Source: Bedellia somnulentella (taxonomy: Eukaryota > Arthropoda > Insecta > Lepidoptera > Bedelliidae). From it: a stretch of DNA of 64,000 nt. The first letter of the stretch is position 1, and each line of letters begins with the position of its first letter. The position numbers were made by a program, and so were the translations under genes. The DNA is taken from the NCBI GenBank assembly GCA_963576735.1, contig OY755184.1:2542001-2606000 (forward strand). The letters run 5' to 3'. Shown one piece after another: positions 39,494-54,400 of this stretch. Under the pieces are notes generated by a model that did no database searches, had not been told where the DNA came from, and saw only the letters and a program-made list of their open reading frames with translations.

Positions 39494-42400
39494 GGTTTGT
39501 ATGTTCCTTATGGAAACAAAAACTACTCGACGGATTTTAACGAAACTTGGTACAATTGTTCTTCATACACCTGCGCAGGTTTTTGTATACTTTTCAGCAG
39601 AGTAGTAAAGGGGAATTTTGGGAAATTTTGGGAAAACGGGAGAAGTTACTCCATTTTTTAAGCTTCCGTCGCGTTTGCAGCCTCAATGGTTAAACTTACA
39701 TAGAAATCATGTGTGACGGAAATATTCTTCATAAAATTATCTAAAAAAAAATCCTCAACAGTTTATGTCTATCTTTTACGGTTGACTCACAATAACACGT
39801 GTAATTCCTGATAGCTTAGCAGTTCGGAACATTCTGATTGTATTTGTTTACTCTTACGTTTGTAAACCTCTCACTTATCCCTAATTTAAATAAGGTAACA
39901 TTATTATCTATTCAATAAAAAAAGAATCATAGAAATCGGTAGACAAACACCGAAATTATACATAAAATAAGCCACCGCGCCCGTGACCAAAACCAAATCT
40001 TTACTAATTTACATATAACATACTAGATGGCGCCAGTAGTTGCATCCTACATCACGTAATGAAATGATTTATTTTTTAGATTGTTATAAATACTGTTACG
40101 TACCGGGTTCTTAATTTGATAAATACCAGTCACACTTTCGTGCAATAAGGTGTAATTATATTTATTGACCAATAACGCACTTTACACAACACAACAAACA
40201 CTATCGATAATTAACTATCGATACTCGCACTAATTAACAACACTAATTTACTCCGTTATAGTAACACTGTCCACACCGTTAAGCTTATTTCCGTAATCCG
40301 TATATCACTGCACTGTCGTATTTAATTTCTTCGCTCTAGTATTTCGCTTGTTCTCGCTTTAGTTCTTCGCACTCGAATAACTCCGTAACACGCGTCGCTC
40401 TTTATATATGCCAAATCTCAAATACGCGAATATTACAGAAAGTTCTAGTACCACATTCTCGAAAAGTCGATATTCGAGAAACATCTAGTAATTCCTTTTT
40501 TTACTTACTAGTAACGCCATCTGTTATCTAGTAGTGGCAAATCCTATCTCCTACTTGCGAACAGATGTCGTAACATTACCCCCTCCTTACATTAATACTC
40601 GTCCCGAGTATTATTGCTTCCATGGTACTTCGCAAGTCGATCGATGTGAACTATTTTCGAAGCCTCTCTAGGTTGGCGTTGAATTCTGTACGTTACATCG
40701 TTTATTCTAGTGACCACCTTGTACGGTCCTTCCCACCTATTTTGTAACTTAGGGGACTTCCCTTTCTGGCGAGTTGGATTGTGTAACCAGACGAGCATAC
40801 CCTCTTCGAAACGCGGCGTGTAAGCTTTACGGTCATATCTGGTTTTCATCTTTTCACTAGCATGTAAACCATTTTCACGCACTAGGGAATGTACATCTTG
40901 CATTCTTTCCCTCAGCGGGCAACTTAATCTCAAATGGCCCCTTTTCCCGCAGCCATAACAAATCGGTCCAGTACTCCTTCCGACGGGTGCTTTAATGACC
41001 TTGACGTCCTCATTTGCTTCCGCAATCTCACGAAGTCGATGAGTTTGGCGCGTATCCTGGCGGCAAGCTTCAACTTCTAGAGCGTTCGCCAAGGCATCCT
41101 TGAGAGACGTGTGGTGTTGAAGTCTCACCGCTGTTCTCACTTCGATATCTCTGATGCCGTCGACGAATGCTTGCACCAGGTTCATTTCCACCGTCTTCGG
41201 ATCTACACTGGGATAGGCCTTGCGGACGAGCTTCTCGATTTCAAGGGCCCACTGCTGAAGTCCTTCTCCAGAACGCTGGACCCTATCACGCAGCTGAGCG
41301 CGGAACACGTGCTCCAGGTGTCGCTCTCCATAGCGAGACTCCAACGCATCCAGCAGGTCCTTGAAACCACCACTCGGAGTCGGCAGCGCCTCTATTACTG
41401 ACAGTGCTTGACCTCGGAGCGCCACCGTCAGTGCAGTCAAACACTGTTCATCAGTCCAACCATTGGCAGCCGCAACAGTCTGGAACTGATGTCTATACGC
41501 CGACCAGGATGTTGTTCCGTCGTAGGGAGGAACCTTCACACGAGGACCATGGACAGCTACTACATTCTCACCGGAGACAACCTTGACCGGTCGTGATTCA
41601 AGCTGCAGAACCCTTTTCTCCATTCCGCGGAAGTCGGTCTTCATGTCATCGATATCTTTCTCAATAGTGGTTACCTGCTCCTTCATCTGCTCTACGTCTT
41701 TTTCCACAGTAACCACCCGACCACTGACTTCATTGACCGCAGTGAGAACTTGTGAGAACTTAGTTTGCTGTTCCTCGCGCAACTCACGAACTTCTTGTTT
41801 CACAACACCCTGTACCTCCGAATGTATGTTTTTTTTAACATCCTGTACCTCCGAATGTATGTTTTTCACAACATCCTGTATGCTTTGTTGTGCTTCACGC
41901 ATGCTTTGAAACATTTCAACTATCATCGTCAAGTCAGTATTAGTTGCGGCCGCCGGCGCCGTTGATGTAGACGGCGCGTTAGTCACCGCGGACGTCTCCT
42001 CTGGAATGTCACTCCGAGGGTTCGTGACCGATGAACTCATTTCCGACAGCTGTTCACCCTCTGCGGCTTTCTGAGCGCGTGTCTTCACACCCTCTCTTCC
42101 GTCTTCCTTCGGCATAACTGGCATCTTCAAATCCACTTCTGTCACCAATTGTTACGTACCGGGTTCTTAATTTGATAAATACCAGTCACACTTTCGTGCA
42201 ATAAGGTGTAATTATATTTATTGACCAATAACGCACTTTACACAACACAACAAACACTATCGATAATTAACTATCGATACTCGCACTAATTAACAACACT
42301 AATTTACTCCGTTATAGTAACACTGTCCACACCGTTAAGCTTATTTCCGTAATCCGTATATCACTGCACTGTCGTATTTAATTTCTTCGCTCTAGTATTT

Positions 42401-45400
42401 CGCTTGTTCTCGCTTTAGTTCTTCGCACTCGAATAACTCCGTAACACGCGTCGCTCTTTATATATGCCAAATCTCAAATACGCGAATATTACAGAAAGTT
42501 CTAGTACCACATTCTCGAAAAGTCGATATTCGAGAAACATCTAGTAATTCCTTTTTTTACTTACTAGTAACGCCATCTGTTATCTAGTAGTGGCAAATCC
42601 TATCTCCTACTTGCGAACAGATGTCGTAACAATACTTTATAGCGTTTTATTTAAAAATTTGCTATTAAACGGAAATACTGAACCGTTCATCAAAGCGCAT
42701 TTAAAATCACCAAACTACACTGTTTAGGGAGCGCTATAAATTTAATAAATTGAAAACATTGCGCTGAATTTCACAATGCTTGAGCAGTGACTGAAGAAAG
42801 AAACCTCAGATATTTAAAAAAACAGCGCTACCCGTGCGAAGCTGGGACGATCCACTAGTTATAAATATGCGTTTAGCGGTATCATTGGAAAAACAAACGA
42901 TTGTTTCCCTCTCTTGACAACAAACACTTATTGTCACATGTCTCTATAATTATGAACAACCGTCGCTCCTTAATTATTAGTTTCATTGTTACTTCCTCCT
43001 CTTTCTACCCACTGGTGTAGATAATGAGTGCGAGCGAGACGGTGAATTTCGCAAAGTAAACACGCCACTTTCAATGGCGACACGGTCGATAAGAGGTCGC
43101 AAGATTTACGTAAGTCGCGAGTGAAAGCGAAAACTGACAAAGCAAACACAACCCGACATCTTAAGGAGAAGCTCGCATAATGTTAAAAACAAGTTTTATT
43201 AGTTTATTATTTACATTTCCTCTCTTATAAATAACAACGACAGTGGAGATGGAGACAAAAACGAACCTCAGTTCCCAAATATACCTTAAATGTCAAGAGA
43301 ATTCACCACAGTATTTAATGTCCTGAAGCAAGATTATAAATTTATATATCCTTTCTGCACCTATTAATTCTGTTTAATCATAAAATATACTTAACTTTTT
43401 GCAGTTTCAATTAGTTGAGTTCAGTTCAGTTAAAAGCATTATCAACAGAAAACAAAGTGCTTACTGAGTCCAAACCAAAATGCGGCCAACTTCTCAATAA
43501 GTATAAAAAGATTAAGAGCATATGAAAGTTAACTTCATGTTTACCGTAAAATATCAAGCTTACTACTTAAAAGTGGAACGAGCCTTTTTTCATTACCCGC
43601 CGGCCGGGAGACTGCGGTCTTGACCGGGTAATGAACCCGGAATACGGCCACGCAACAGCCATTTGCATTTTATATTAACAATCCTTTCAAAATAATCAAA
43701 ACTAACTATTTTTTAAAGAAAAGTGACATATAGGTTATATCCGTTTTTTGGTGCGCTATGTAAATTAATTAAAATAAAAACTTTTGAGATGAAAAGCTAT
43801 TTATTAGTCTTACGCCATTACTTTCTGCGTATAGCTGAGTGTGTCTATGGCTACTGATATATGAAGATGGGACAGAAATGTACGTTTAGTATCACGTTAA
43901 GGCTACTCCTGAACTATGGTACTAGCCCATTCCATGCCAATCTGTAAGGCATTTAGCGATGCAGAGCGCAATCAACTCTATTTTTTTCAACGTCATGAAT
44001 ATCAGTATTATATAAGTGAATAGACGTCCACTGCTAGATATAGGTCTCCAGAAAATATGTCCGTATATACATGTACTCACGGCTGTAAATCCCAGATACG
44101 GGTAGGATAAATTAAAATTTCAGCCACTTTTGGACGCTAAGTGGGGAAAGAATAGCACAACCGCGGGAAGAAATGGGATAGTGTTATTCTATATTGAACG
44201 CTTTCTATCAGTTTTGTTCAAATAATCAGTTTTATAATGCAAATCATGTATGTAGTTTATAAGAATGTACGCGGAAGACTTGCTGTTGCCACTTCAACGG
44301 AAGAGAATGTATCATGCCGTACAAACAAGGTGTTATGTAATTTTTATCACATGACAACTTTCGCTTGAATGCGGGAACGACAAACACATAAACATATTTA
44401 TAAATGTCAATACATTACGGACATAGTTATACTCACGATAATAAATTTGAAAAAGGGCAGTCAGGGGTAGTGAGAAGGGAAAAGATGATGACATTACCTT
44501 TACGCCTCCATTTTATTGGTTGAATTACAGCCGTCATTGCCTTGTACGATAAATAAGGGAAGATATTGGGTAGTTCTATTCTAAATCACATCTGTATCAC
44601 AAATATTTAAGTGAAAATAAACGCTAAACTACAAGAAAGCTTCTCTTTAACCGAAGTCAGCTGGTGAAATTTACCTTGAAAAGCGAAAGCACGCGACTTT
44701 GCTTCGTCTATTTATGTTTGTAATATTGATTTTGTGCTGCTAGACTTGCCATACTCATATTTTTTCTTGAAATCTCATAATACAAATCAGTGTTGTGCGT
44801 ACATAAACACATGATATTCTTCATGTGAAAAATGCACCAGGGCATGTGCAGGGGCTAAATTTCACTACATTTTGAACATACATTCATATGCTCACGGCCA
44901 TAAATCCCTAAAAGGGGTATCCAGAGCTTCAGAGCTAGAAGCTCCTCAGCCACATTTGAAGTTGATAGCGGAGAAGATGGTAGAAAAAAAGTATTGTTGG
45001 TGATGGGTTTCCAACCGCAGCGCTCAAAAACCACTTGAAAAGCCTCATACCTTAGGCGTCTCTTTCGACACCCGTGCGTACAAAGGAGTAGTGACATTTT
45101 AAGCACGGAAACTTATTAAATTTTGAAGTTTTCTTTAAGTAAGTAATGCCTAAAAGTGGCCCATGCAAAGTCTCGTCACGAGTAAAAGGTGAGTCAAACT
45201 GTAAGTGGAGTGTGAACTTTCGTCGGTGGAAAGCGACATCTTCATCACTCGTTTCGATTTTATATTAACACCCTTTCACTTGATTTCGGTAAATAAGTAT
45301 TCGAAATGTGATTTAAAATTACAAAAGTTAAATACATAACATAAACGTTCACGCCGCATCCTCAAAGGGATTGGCAGAGGTACTAATACTTCTGAACATG

Positions 45401-48400
45401 ACGTGACTTTTTCACCTGGTGTTCAGAGTACCCACGTTTTGCATGGACAGTGTACTCACTTGTAAGAGGGCAGGCCTATCGCCGTTTTGTACGAATTCAC
45501 TGTCACATGGCTAAATACAACTCAGCCATGTGGGTTTTCCTCACAATGTTTTCCCTCACCGTTAACAACCATGTTAATTAACCACACTTATTTTTTTAGA
45601 AAAGACAAATTGGTGTAGGCCCGACCGGGGATTTGAATACTAGTCGTTTGCACGATAACCGGTGTTCTATCTATTGAGGAATATTAGCTATCACGTCGTT
45701 AAAAAAAGTAAATTATAGAATACATTAAATATATAATACATAAAAACATTAGAAGATTGCTGTGTAGCAACCAATAAGCAAATAGCAACCAATAAGGGTA
45801 GATAGTAAAATAAAGAATAATTCGTTGATGAGTTGGTAAACCTATCTATACCAAGCATTAACAATATTAGCAAATATATTACACAGATCAAGTTAGCCCC
45901 TAACTAAGTACAACTTAATGACTTGTATACTTTAGCAAACCCTCTCTCAAAATGCTCTCAATGGGCCCACACACGGCTAAAACTTCTTGGAGAGAAATAA
46001 ATTTGAGATTTCATGTGTGAACTAGATGACTCAGCAAATGTTTCAATCGGTCCCAGATGTTTCATATAATTGTTCCGCTTATACCTATTCCCGTAGGAAT
46101 TTCAGAAATACATGTGAAAATTTTAAACACCTGCGGTTTGGGATGTGAGTTTATGTTTATCAGTGGCTTTTTAAATACTTATATAATAGATGCAGAAAGG
46201 ATGTGTACTAATAATTATTATAATAGATGTGAATATTAAGTTGACGATTTTATAAATAACTGAGGCATTTAAAAGATTATAATGATCGGCTTACGCTACT
46301 TATCCATAGTATTTTATTGGTATGGCTATAAATATTTAGATACCACAATTGGCAGAACATGTATAGCACAAATGTACAAACAAGACCATATTTATCTCAT
46401 GTTATACTCGTAGAAAATGAAATATTTTATTTTATTCATTTATTTATTCAGGGCGTTTCCCTCACTAATGTCAACTTCAATCTGTACTCAGGATGTTTTC
46501 ACGTGGCAACGACTTTGCTCGCGTGAGCCAATATTTACTCTTTGTTTTTCCTTTTAACTTATTTGTACAACACTTGAAAGAATCTATATAGTAATACGTG
46601 AAGAATCATTGTAGTATACATACACTTATATTGGGAAGAGTTTAAGTGTGTAAGTTGATGTTATCAGACTTTACCATTGTAACATTTTTCCAGAGAGACA
46701 ATACATTTTACAGTGAAATCAAGGCGTGTGAGGTGCAAACGTACTGGACTTAAGGAAAGGGCTGGTTGGATGAAAGTGGTATATTAACGAAATGGAACAA
46801 ATCGCAAAGTCCTTGGGCGGTTCAGCGGGAAATCTAAGGAAACCTTTATGAGTGCGTACTAGTAATTAAAGAGTGGTATTTAAAAGGGGCAGTGGTTTTG
46901 CCACTAATCAACACATTCCAGACAAAAGGTAAATCAATAATACTTTAACCTGTGACTTCCCGAGCACTAGCGAAGGACAAGTACCGTCACAACCCGGGAA
47001 CAATAGAATTATTTGCGTTTGGCTAAACGTAATTTAACTCTTAAAATAAAAGAAATAAGGGGTTAATTCGAACACGGTAAGCTGGCCATCGGCGGCTCCA
47101 CGGGGAGCCATCGGGGTTTGACGGTACTTTTACTTCTGGCTACTCTGGGAGCCTGCGGGACGTGAAAGGTTAAGGGGACAATATCGTCAACACCATATAT
47201 GTCTTTATGCAATAACTGTCAACTCTCGCTTTAATCATACAATATTATTGCCACTTTTTACCTTTGAAAGTTAAGAAACTCTTGTCCTTTGTGTGGGCGT
47301 TCCAAAACATTGCCAGACTACCTTCTACTCGCAGCTCGTATTAAAAACCAGGTACTTTCACTTGGCATTAATACATATACGAAATCCGTATTCATGTCTT
47401 CGATTTAGATCCTACATTACAGGCCTATACGACTATACCTTAAACATTTAGCCTCATTGAAGTCCAGATCATAATCAAAGTGGTAATAACGTACCTGAAA
47501 TGACAAAAAATAAATTATTATATAGCAATTAATTAAAAAAATTGAAGATTTTTGGGTCTTTTTTTTAAGACATACGTGGGGTAAATTCATAAAGGTTGTA
47601 AACTGTGAGGGAAAACATCATGAAGTTTGGCTGAGTTGTACTAAATAATGTGTCTGTACCCTATCACGAGAGTGGAGAAGCAGAACGTGAGAACTCTGAA
47701 CATTAGGTTCCTACAATTATAAATTTTACAGCGTTATCTTTGAGTTTGTGGTTTTTAAAATATTTGGCACAATTATTTGTATAGATTTCTTAGTAGTTTC
47801 TTAGTCTGAGCCTTCGATTATACAAATTTACTTGTTGAAAGACTGTTAAAAATACATAATACCAAAAGGCAATCAATTCGATGTTTTGCAACCATAATTT
47901 AACTGCAAATAGCAATATTCTAATGAGATGAACGACAGAAAGAAGATAATAATCGAAATCACAGTTTAATGGGAGGTTTTCCTTTTTTTCTTTTTTTCTT
48001 CTTCCCTGTTCTCAGGATAGATGGCGCCAGACTTGCTATGTTACTGGTAGGAACGGAACGTCACACCGTTTTTCACACTTGGCTGTAATGATGTCGTAAA
48101 ACGGAACGTACATAAAAACGTTCTGATTTGAAAGTCTAAATTAACATCAGTTTAAGCCAAGATAGCTCAAAAGTAAATAAACAAAGACGGCACTTATATT
48201 TAACGTTCTTTTTGTTGTTTTTACTCGCCAAAAAGTTACTCTATGGTGCTGTGACACATGTTTTTAACGTTGACATTGGTGAAATTATTGTGTGGCGAAA
48301 TTGTGTGGTAAGTAACGTAGTTACATCAACGCCATCTACAGAGCTCTAGGAAACTATGTTGTTTTTTTATTTCTCAAAAAGAAAACCTCTCATTATAAAA

Positions 48401-51400
48401 TGGTACAAATATTGTTTTTTCTGCCCTTGTTTGTCATTTGATTCATTTATATGTTATCTGTTATGTTTGTTTTGGTTATTGTCGTTATACATTACATTGC
48501 TTGTGTCAAATTACAGCCGCTAATAGGTCCTTCAAATTTTCCTCCCTAAGCTCCGATATAAAGAAGAAATGGCTGAAACCTAGGGCAGAAAACTTTCAGA
48601 AAAAGGCAGATCAAATAAGGAAATACAATAAAATTATTTTGAGAGAAATATTTTGAGTATCCAATATAAAAATGCCACAGAGCATTTGTGAAGTAACACA
48701 ACTGTCACATCAAGAAGAATGAAACGTCAAAGTGACAACTCAATGTTGCCATCATAATAAATTGCTAGTACAATACAACCTCAACCTGTTTTCGCACGAC
48801 ATCACCTCAATACCGAAACCACCGTTACGCTTTGCGGCTATCGAATTAGCACAAACTCGACTTGGCGACTACAAGTAAAAAATATTGACTGTGAGTGACT
48901 CATTACAACAATACTAAGACAGTGGGACATTGACCTCAACGGACGAGGAAAAAAATAAGCGAATTCAATAATAATCTGTTTACATAACTGGCGGAACGGT
49001 ACATTAAAAACACGATTCAGAGAGAAGCTAAAATTAGTCAGTGATTTTTGCGGGCTTGAGTGTGGGTCGCTTAAGTGATCTTGTAAATCGAGTTGGTATG
49101 GCGCCCCACCACAGACCACTTCTATCTATTGTCACTATTTATCTGACAGTCCAGGGCATTTATTGAGATGAAAAGTCTGCGATTTTCTTGTATATAAATT
49201 GATCAAACTCAAATGTTATTGAAACAAACAGCAATCGCTTTCGAAACTGGGATGCTGTCATATAAATCTAGTAAACAAGCAGACAAACAAATTGTGTAAA
49301 TGCCGAGGAATAGAATGTCGTCTACGAATTCTGTGAACGGTGGCTTTCGAAACGCGACATTGAACCGTCTTACTTAAATAGTAGCCAATAGATTGATGAA
49401 GTTTATGTTAAACCTATAAATGGTGTCTGTTTTGTAAGGATTATATAATATACGATATTATCGTATCTAGGTTCGTAGAAGAGAGACGTTCTAGAACTTC
49501 AAAATAAAATATATTTAGAAATCTACATATGAATACACACAGCTATAAATTTTAAAAAGGTATAGCCAGAACCTACGAAATTCGTAATTCTACAGCGACT
49601 TTTACGTTAGTGGGGAAAAATTATAAAATAAAGGATATTTTGGGATGTGTCTCCCGCCACATCGCCATAAAATCGCTTTAAAATTGCGTCCAAAACCTTA
49701 AGTCGCTTTTTACGGGACCGACACGAGCAGTAATGGGTTAGGGCTATTCTTAGCCGACGTTTATTGCCTAAATAAATACATTTTAATTACTCTAACGATG
49801 TAGTTTAATACCCTATTGTTAATTCTAAATTTACTGAATTAGAGTTTTAGAGTAGTCAGCAATTCTAACATCTTTAAGTTTCTGAGGGAAACAGGAAGCA
49901 TCCCACTTTATTTCGCATATGGTAAAATTTTACGACTCTAAGGCAAAAGTTATCTGAGGTCAAATGATAGTGACAACGCATACGCCCGATATACTGAATA
50001 TGAACATTCAATTTATACATATTAACGCACTTTGTGGTGGGATGCATAGCTACACTCTATTCTAATCGTATCACATTAGTTTCAAAACCTCATTTTATTT
50101 TATTCTTTTAATATAATTTGTACTCCTCTACTGGCATGACCATCCACATTATACAACTATCGTACTATAATTCGTTTAATTTCTAAGGTCCCACATACAT
50201 ATAAGTTGAAATGAGCTAACTACAAATGAAATAATCTGAAGAATAAAGAGGCTATGCATGATACAACCAATGACAATGAACGTAAACAAAACGCAAGATG
50301 TACTAGTATATGGATGCTGGTGAGCCAATATGACGATCGATAGTCTCTCTACCAACTCCAATACTTAACAGCGTGAGTATAAGTACGTTGTAAAGTAGAA
50401 CGAATAAAGTAGTTACATTATAAATAGGTACGCTTATAAATGTGGCGTATGGTTTACCGCTAGGCGGGCGGGCCATTTGGAAATTACCATTTTGAGGTGA
50501 AGGCAAACGGCATAATGTTACGTGTCTGCAGATTCAAGTTGTCTAATCGCTTTATTCTAGTTTCGACTCGGATAACCTAAGAAAACTGCAACGACACTGG
50601 GTAAAACTTCGCTATAGCATATACATTTTATATATATTGTTTAAGCAATTTTATCGCCGTCAAGATAGAGAGCGAGCTTTAAACAGATTAAATATATATA
50701 CGTACCTAAGTATTATTACTCACGGATACGAATCACAATAAAATTTTTAAACAAAGATTTTGTGATGGGTCTCCACTCCAGCCACATCTCCCAATAAGCG
50801 CTGGGTTTAGTGCTATCCTAATCAGACACTACACAGCGAACAATAGATTTTCGTATCATTTACTTTTAATCATTTTGCATACATACACATACATATACTC
50901 ACGGCTATATATCCCATGAAGGGGTAGCCAGAGCTAGGGAATTAGAAATTCCTCAGCCACTTTTGGAAGTTGCGTGGGGAAAAGATGGTGAAATATAGGT
51001 TTTTGGTGATGGGTCTCCAACCGCATCGCCCAAAAATCCCTTAAAAGCCTTAATACCGTTAGTCGCCTCTTACGTACACCCACCGGAAGGAATGGGGTAG
51101 TGCTATTCTAAGACGGCACTACCCAGTATTTTGGTATAAAGTAAACGATTTACTCAGCTCTCTATGATCTTACACATACAGAAGCGTAGCCGACTTCAAT
51201 ACTAGAATTATACTAATATGAGATGCAATACAAAAGCAGTCTGAGAGTGCTAATGCTTTGCTAAGAAAACCAAGGCAAAATTCCATTACACTTCAAAGCA
51301 AACTCATCACAAAGAGGAATTATTTGTATTGGTTTGCCTGTAATGTTATAAATTCCTCAGCCACTTTTGGAAGTTGAGTGGGGAAAAGTACTACTACTTT

Positions 51401-54400
51401 ACTAAACTTTACTTTAACTTTACTTTACTTAACCGATTTTAAGAATTATTTTTCACATTCACACATTGACTATAATATATCACACGCAATATTCCATAAG
51501 GGTCATTGAAGTTACCCTAGATATCTAAAAAATAACATTACTCGTACAAACCTGGGCGGTCCATTAGCTTAAAATAAACAGATGCGACATATTTTGACTC
51601 AAATAATCTTAAACCGTACCGTCTTCTAAGGTGTGGCAAAAGTACTAAGATTCCATCACGTGACATTATTGTCATCTGGTGTTCAGAGTAGTCAAATTTG
51701 CTTAGAAAATGCATTCACGTCATCAGTGCAGGTCTCTGCCATGTGGGTTTCCTCACATTTCTCTAATCTTACGACTTTAAGTCATTGTACCATTTGTAAA
51801 TAACACTAAAGGTTTGTAAGGAATATCACAACTCTGAAAACTATTAGAATACAAGATAATTAAAGGACCGTAAAACAGGTACTAGAAACAAAAGGTCGCT
51901 AATCCTTATCATCCCATCTTTAATATTATCTATCACCTAAAAGTGACTAATGATTCCAGTTCCAAGAACCATGGAAACAACAGACGGAAACTTTCCACTC
52001 AGTGAGTAACTGAGCATGACAAAACGTAACAATGTATACATGTTAATTCGATTTGGATGAAATTTGCGTTGCGATTTAATCAGTTGCGCAGAGTCGGCTT
52101 GGAATAGCAATGTCGGTTTCTTTATTTGAACAAGACGGGAAAGACAGCGTTGCCCCATATTATCCCAGGGGAGAAGCGGAGGTACTAGTAATATAGCGTA
52201 TTATTCCAGTACAGTAAAATTAATGTGTCTAAGACGTGGGAGAAGAAAAAGATACTAATATGATTAGAATTCTGAGTTAAAGATATTTATTTATTTATTT
52301 ATTTATTCAAGGCACACCAACAGCATTATAACATAGATTGCATTAACATTTATTTTTAAAGTATTGGTCAGTTATAATGCCAACAACAGTGCACACAGCA
52401 TTGACAATATTATAACTTAAAGATATAACTAAAAATTTGATTAAAAACTTTAATAAAATAAAACTAGAATAGACAATTAAAATTCCTAACATTAATAATA
52501 AATTACAAACAAAAAAATCAATAAAATTAAATAAAATTATAAAAAAAAAGTGACAATACCAAATCATTTGAAAATTTGTATTTAATAAGAATTTAAATAA
52601 TAAAATAATAATAATAATTGATTAATTAATTTCTGGCACCAATTGCCTACATTTTTTCTTAAAACTAAACAGTGAGTCATTATAGACGTCAGGCTCGCAT
52701 TCATGACCTATTGCACACAATGAATTGTAAAGTTGGCAGACTCTGTGGATAGGGTTGTTTGCGGCCATGTTTGTTCTCACAGTCGGGACGGCCAGAGGGC
52801 GAGCTCTTTGGGGACCGTTCAGCTGAATTAAGGGCAATAATGAGGATGACATAGATCCATCAATAATCTTGTGCAAAGTAGCTAAATCCTGGAGTTGCCT
52901 GCGAGCAAGCAAAGGATCCAGTTTAAAATACCTACACCTTTCCTCATATGATCTCAACTGCCTTCTCAGATTCGAGCGCGAAGCCAAAAGCCTAACAAAT
53001 CGTTTTTGAACAGATTCGAGGTTCTCTATATGGGTGTTATAAATAGGTGTCCATATTACACATGCGTACTCTAACTTACTTAAAACAAAAGATTTAAAAA
53101 GTCTAACCATACTTTGGGGGTTTCTAAAATCCCTTGTTACTCTAGAAAGAAATCCAAGCAGCCTATAACACTGATTCACTATCTCAACACACTGTTCCGC
53201 AAACGATAATTTTGTATCTAGAAGTACCCCAAGATCCTTGACAACTGACTTCCTAGTTAGTGTCTTTTGCCCAACTCTATAATCGTACGAAATCGTATTG
53301 CTTTTCATTGTAAATGTTGTGGTAAAGCATTTATCTATATTTAATTTCATGTAATTTTTTGTGCACCAAGTATTAATTACGTCAATATCCCTCTGCAAAT
53401 CCTCACAGTCGTCAAGCGTGTGAACAACCCTAAAGATCTTTAAATCATCAGCAAAGAGAAGACAGGGGTTGTGAAGATGGCCAACCAGGTCGTTAATAAA
53501 TATGTTAAATAGTAACGGTCCCAATATAGATCCCTGGGGAATTCCAGAGGTTGCTGTTATCGGTTTGGAAAGGTAACCCTGTAATGCAACTAGTTGGGAC
53601 CTGTTCTCCAAGTATGACTTAAGCCACCTTAGTAAACTCCCGTGAACCCCATAAGCCTCTAGTTTACCATTCATGATAACATGTATGAGCTTGTCAAATG
53701 CTTTCATGAAATCGGTATAAATAGCATCAACCTGAGCACGCTCCCCAAAAGATTTGTGTATGTAATTCACGTATTCCATTAAATTAGTAACAGTGGATTT
53801 TCCCTTGATAAAACCATGTTGTTCAGGAACTATAAAGGATTTCATATGGAAGCTCAAAGCATCAAATACGAATGACTCAAAAACCTTTGATAAACATGAC
53901 AAGATGCTAACCGGCCTATAGTTGCTGCAATCAGACAAGTTCCCGGACTTGTGTATTGGCATGATAAAAGCTTTTTTCCAGTAACTAGGAAATACTCCCA
54001 TTTCAAGGCTTTTATTGAAAATAAGGTAAAGTGGATACGTTAACGCTTTAGCGCAAGCTTTTATAAACATTGGGGGGATACCGTCCGGTCCGGAACCCTT
54101 ATTCACATCTACCTGTTTTAATTTTGTAAGAATATCGTTTTCAGATACGGAAAAACTAGATAAGGTTGTGTGGGATATTATGTGGGAGTAATCATAATGG
54201 ATGTTGTGTATATCCCTCTCGTATACAGAGGCGAAGAATTCTGCGAACATGTTACATACATTTTCAGGTCCACTGACAGAGTTTCTTCCTAGAAACATAG
54301 TGTTAGGTATGGAATTATTGTACTTTTTCGACTTTACAAACGAGAAAAACAACCTATTATTTGAATCAAGAGAGGCTTCTATACTTTCAACATAACTAGA

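Larger units (their letters stand above)
40094..42631 (-). mobile_element. LTR retrotransposon, internally deleted Ty3/gypsy type
   Basis: Two 482-bp LTRs (40094-40575, 42150-42631) match base for base as far as I can read. Flanked by a 4-bp duplication ATAC (40090-40093 and 42632-42635). The element runs on the minus strand: a primer-binding site beginning TGGTGACAGAAGTGG lies 2 nt inside the right LTR, and a purine tract AAGGAGGGGG lies just before the left LTR. The internal region of about 1.57 kb has a single ORF with gag and the C-terminal part of integrase. Protease, reverse transcriptase, RNase H and the integrase core are absent. The family relatives that could supply them in trans are not in this window. 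Confidence 0.9.
39337..42858 (+). mobile_element. Helitron-type element interrupted by an LTR retrotransposon
   Basis: Starts TCTATACTTATAATAAATCT after an A and ends agctgggacgatccaCTAG before a T. It contains a (TGTC)n run at 39459-39493 and the common phrase aactactcgacggattttaa. No helicase ORF. Removing the LTR element at 40094-42631 leaves a repeat of roughly 1 kb. Confidence 0.65.

Noticed and set aside
41111..41965. Plus-strand ORFs opposite the gag gene
   Set aside because: They are antisense shadows of the long gag-integrase frame, with no recognisable product.
48518..48656. Single exon of a nested plus-strand gene
   Set aside because: The acceptor is good and the peptide is protein-like, but the candidate upstream exon (donor at about 48308) gives a stop in the joined frame.
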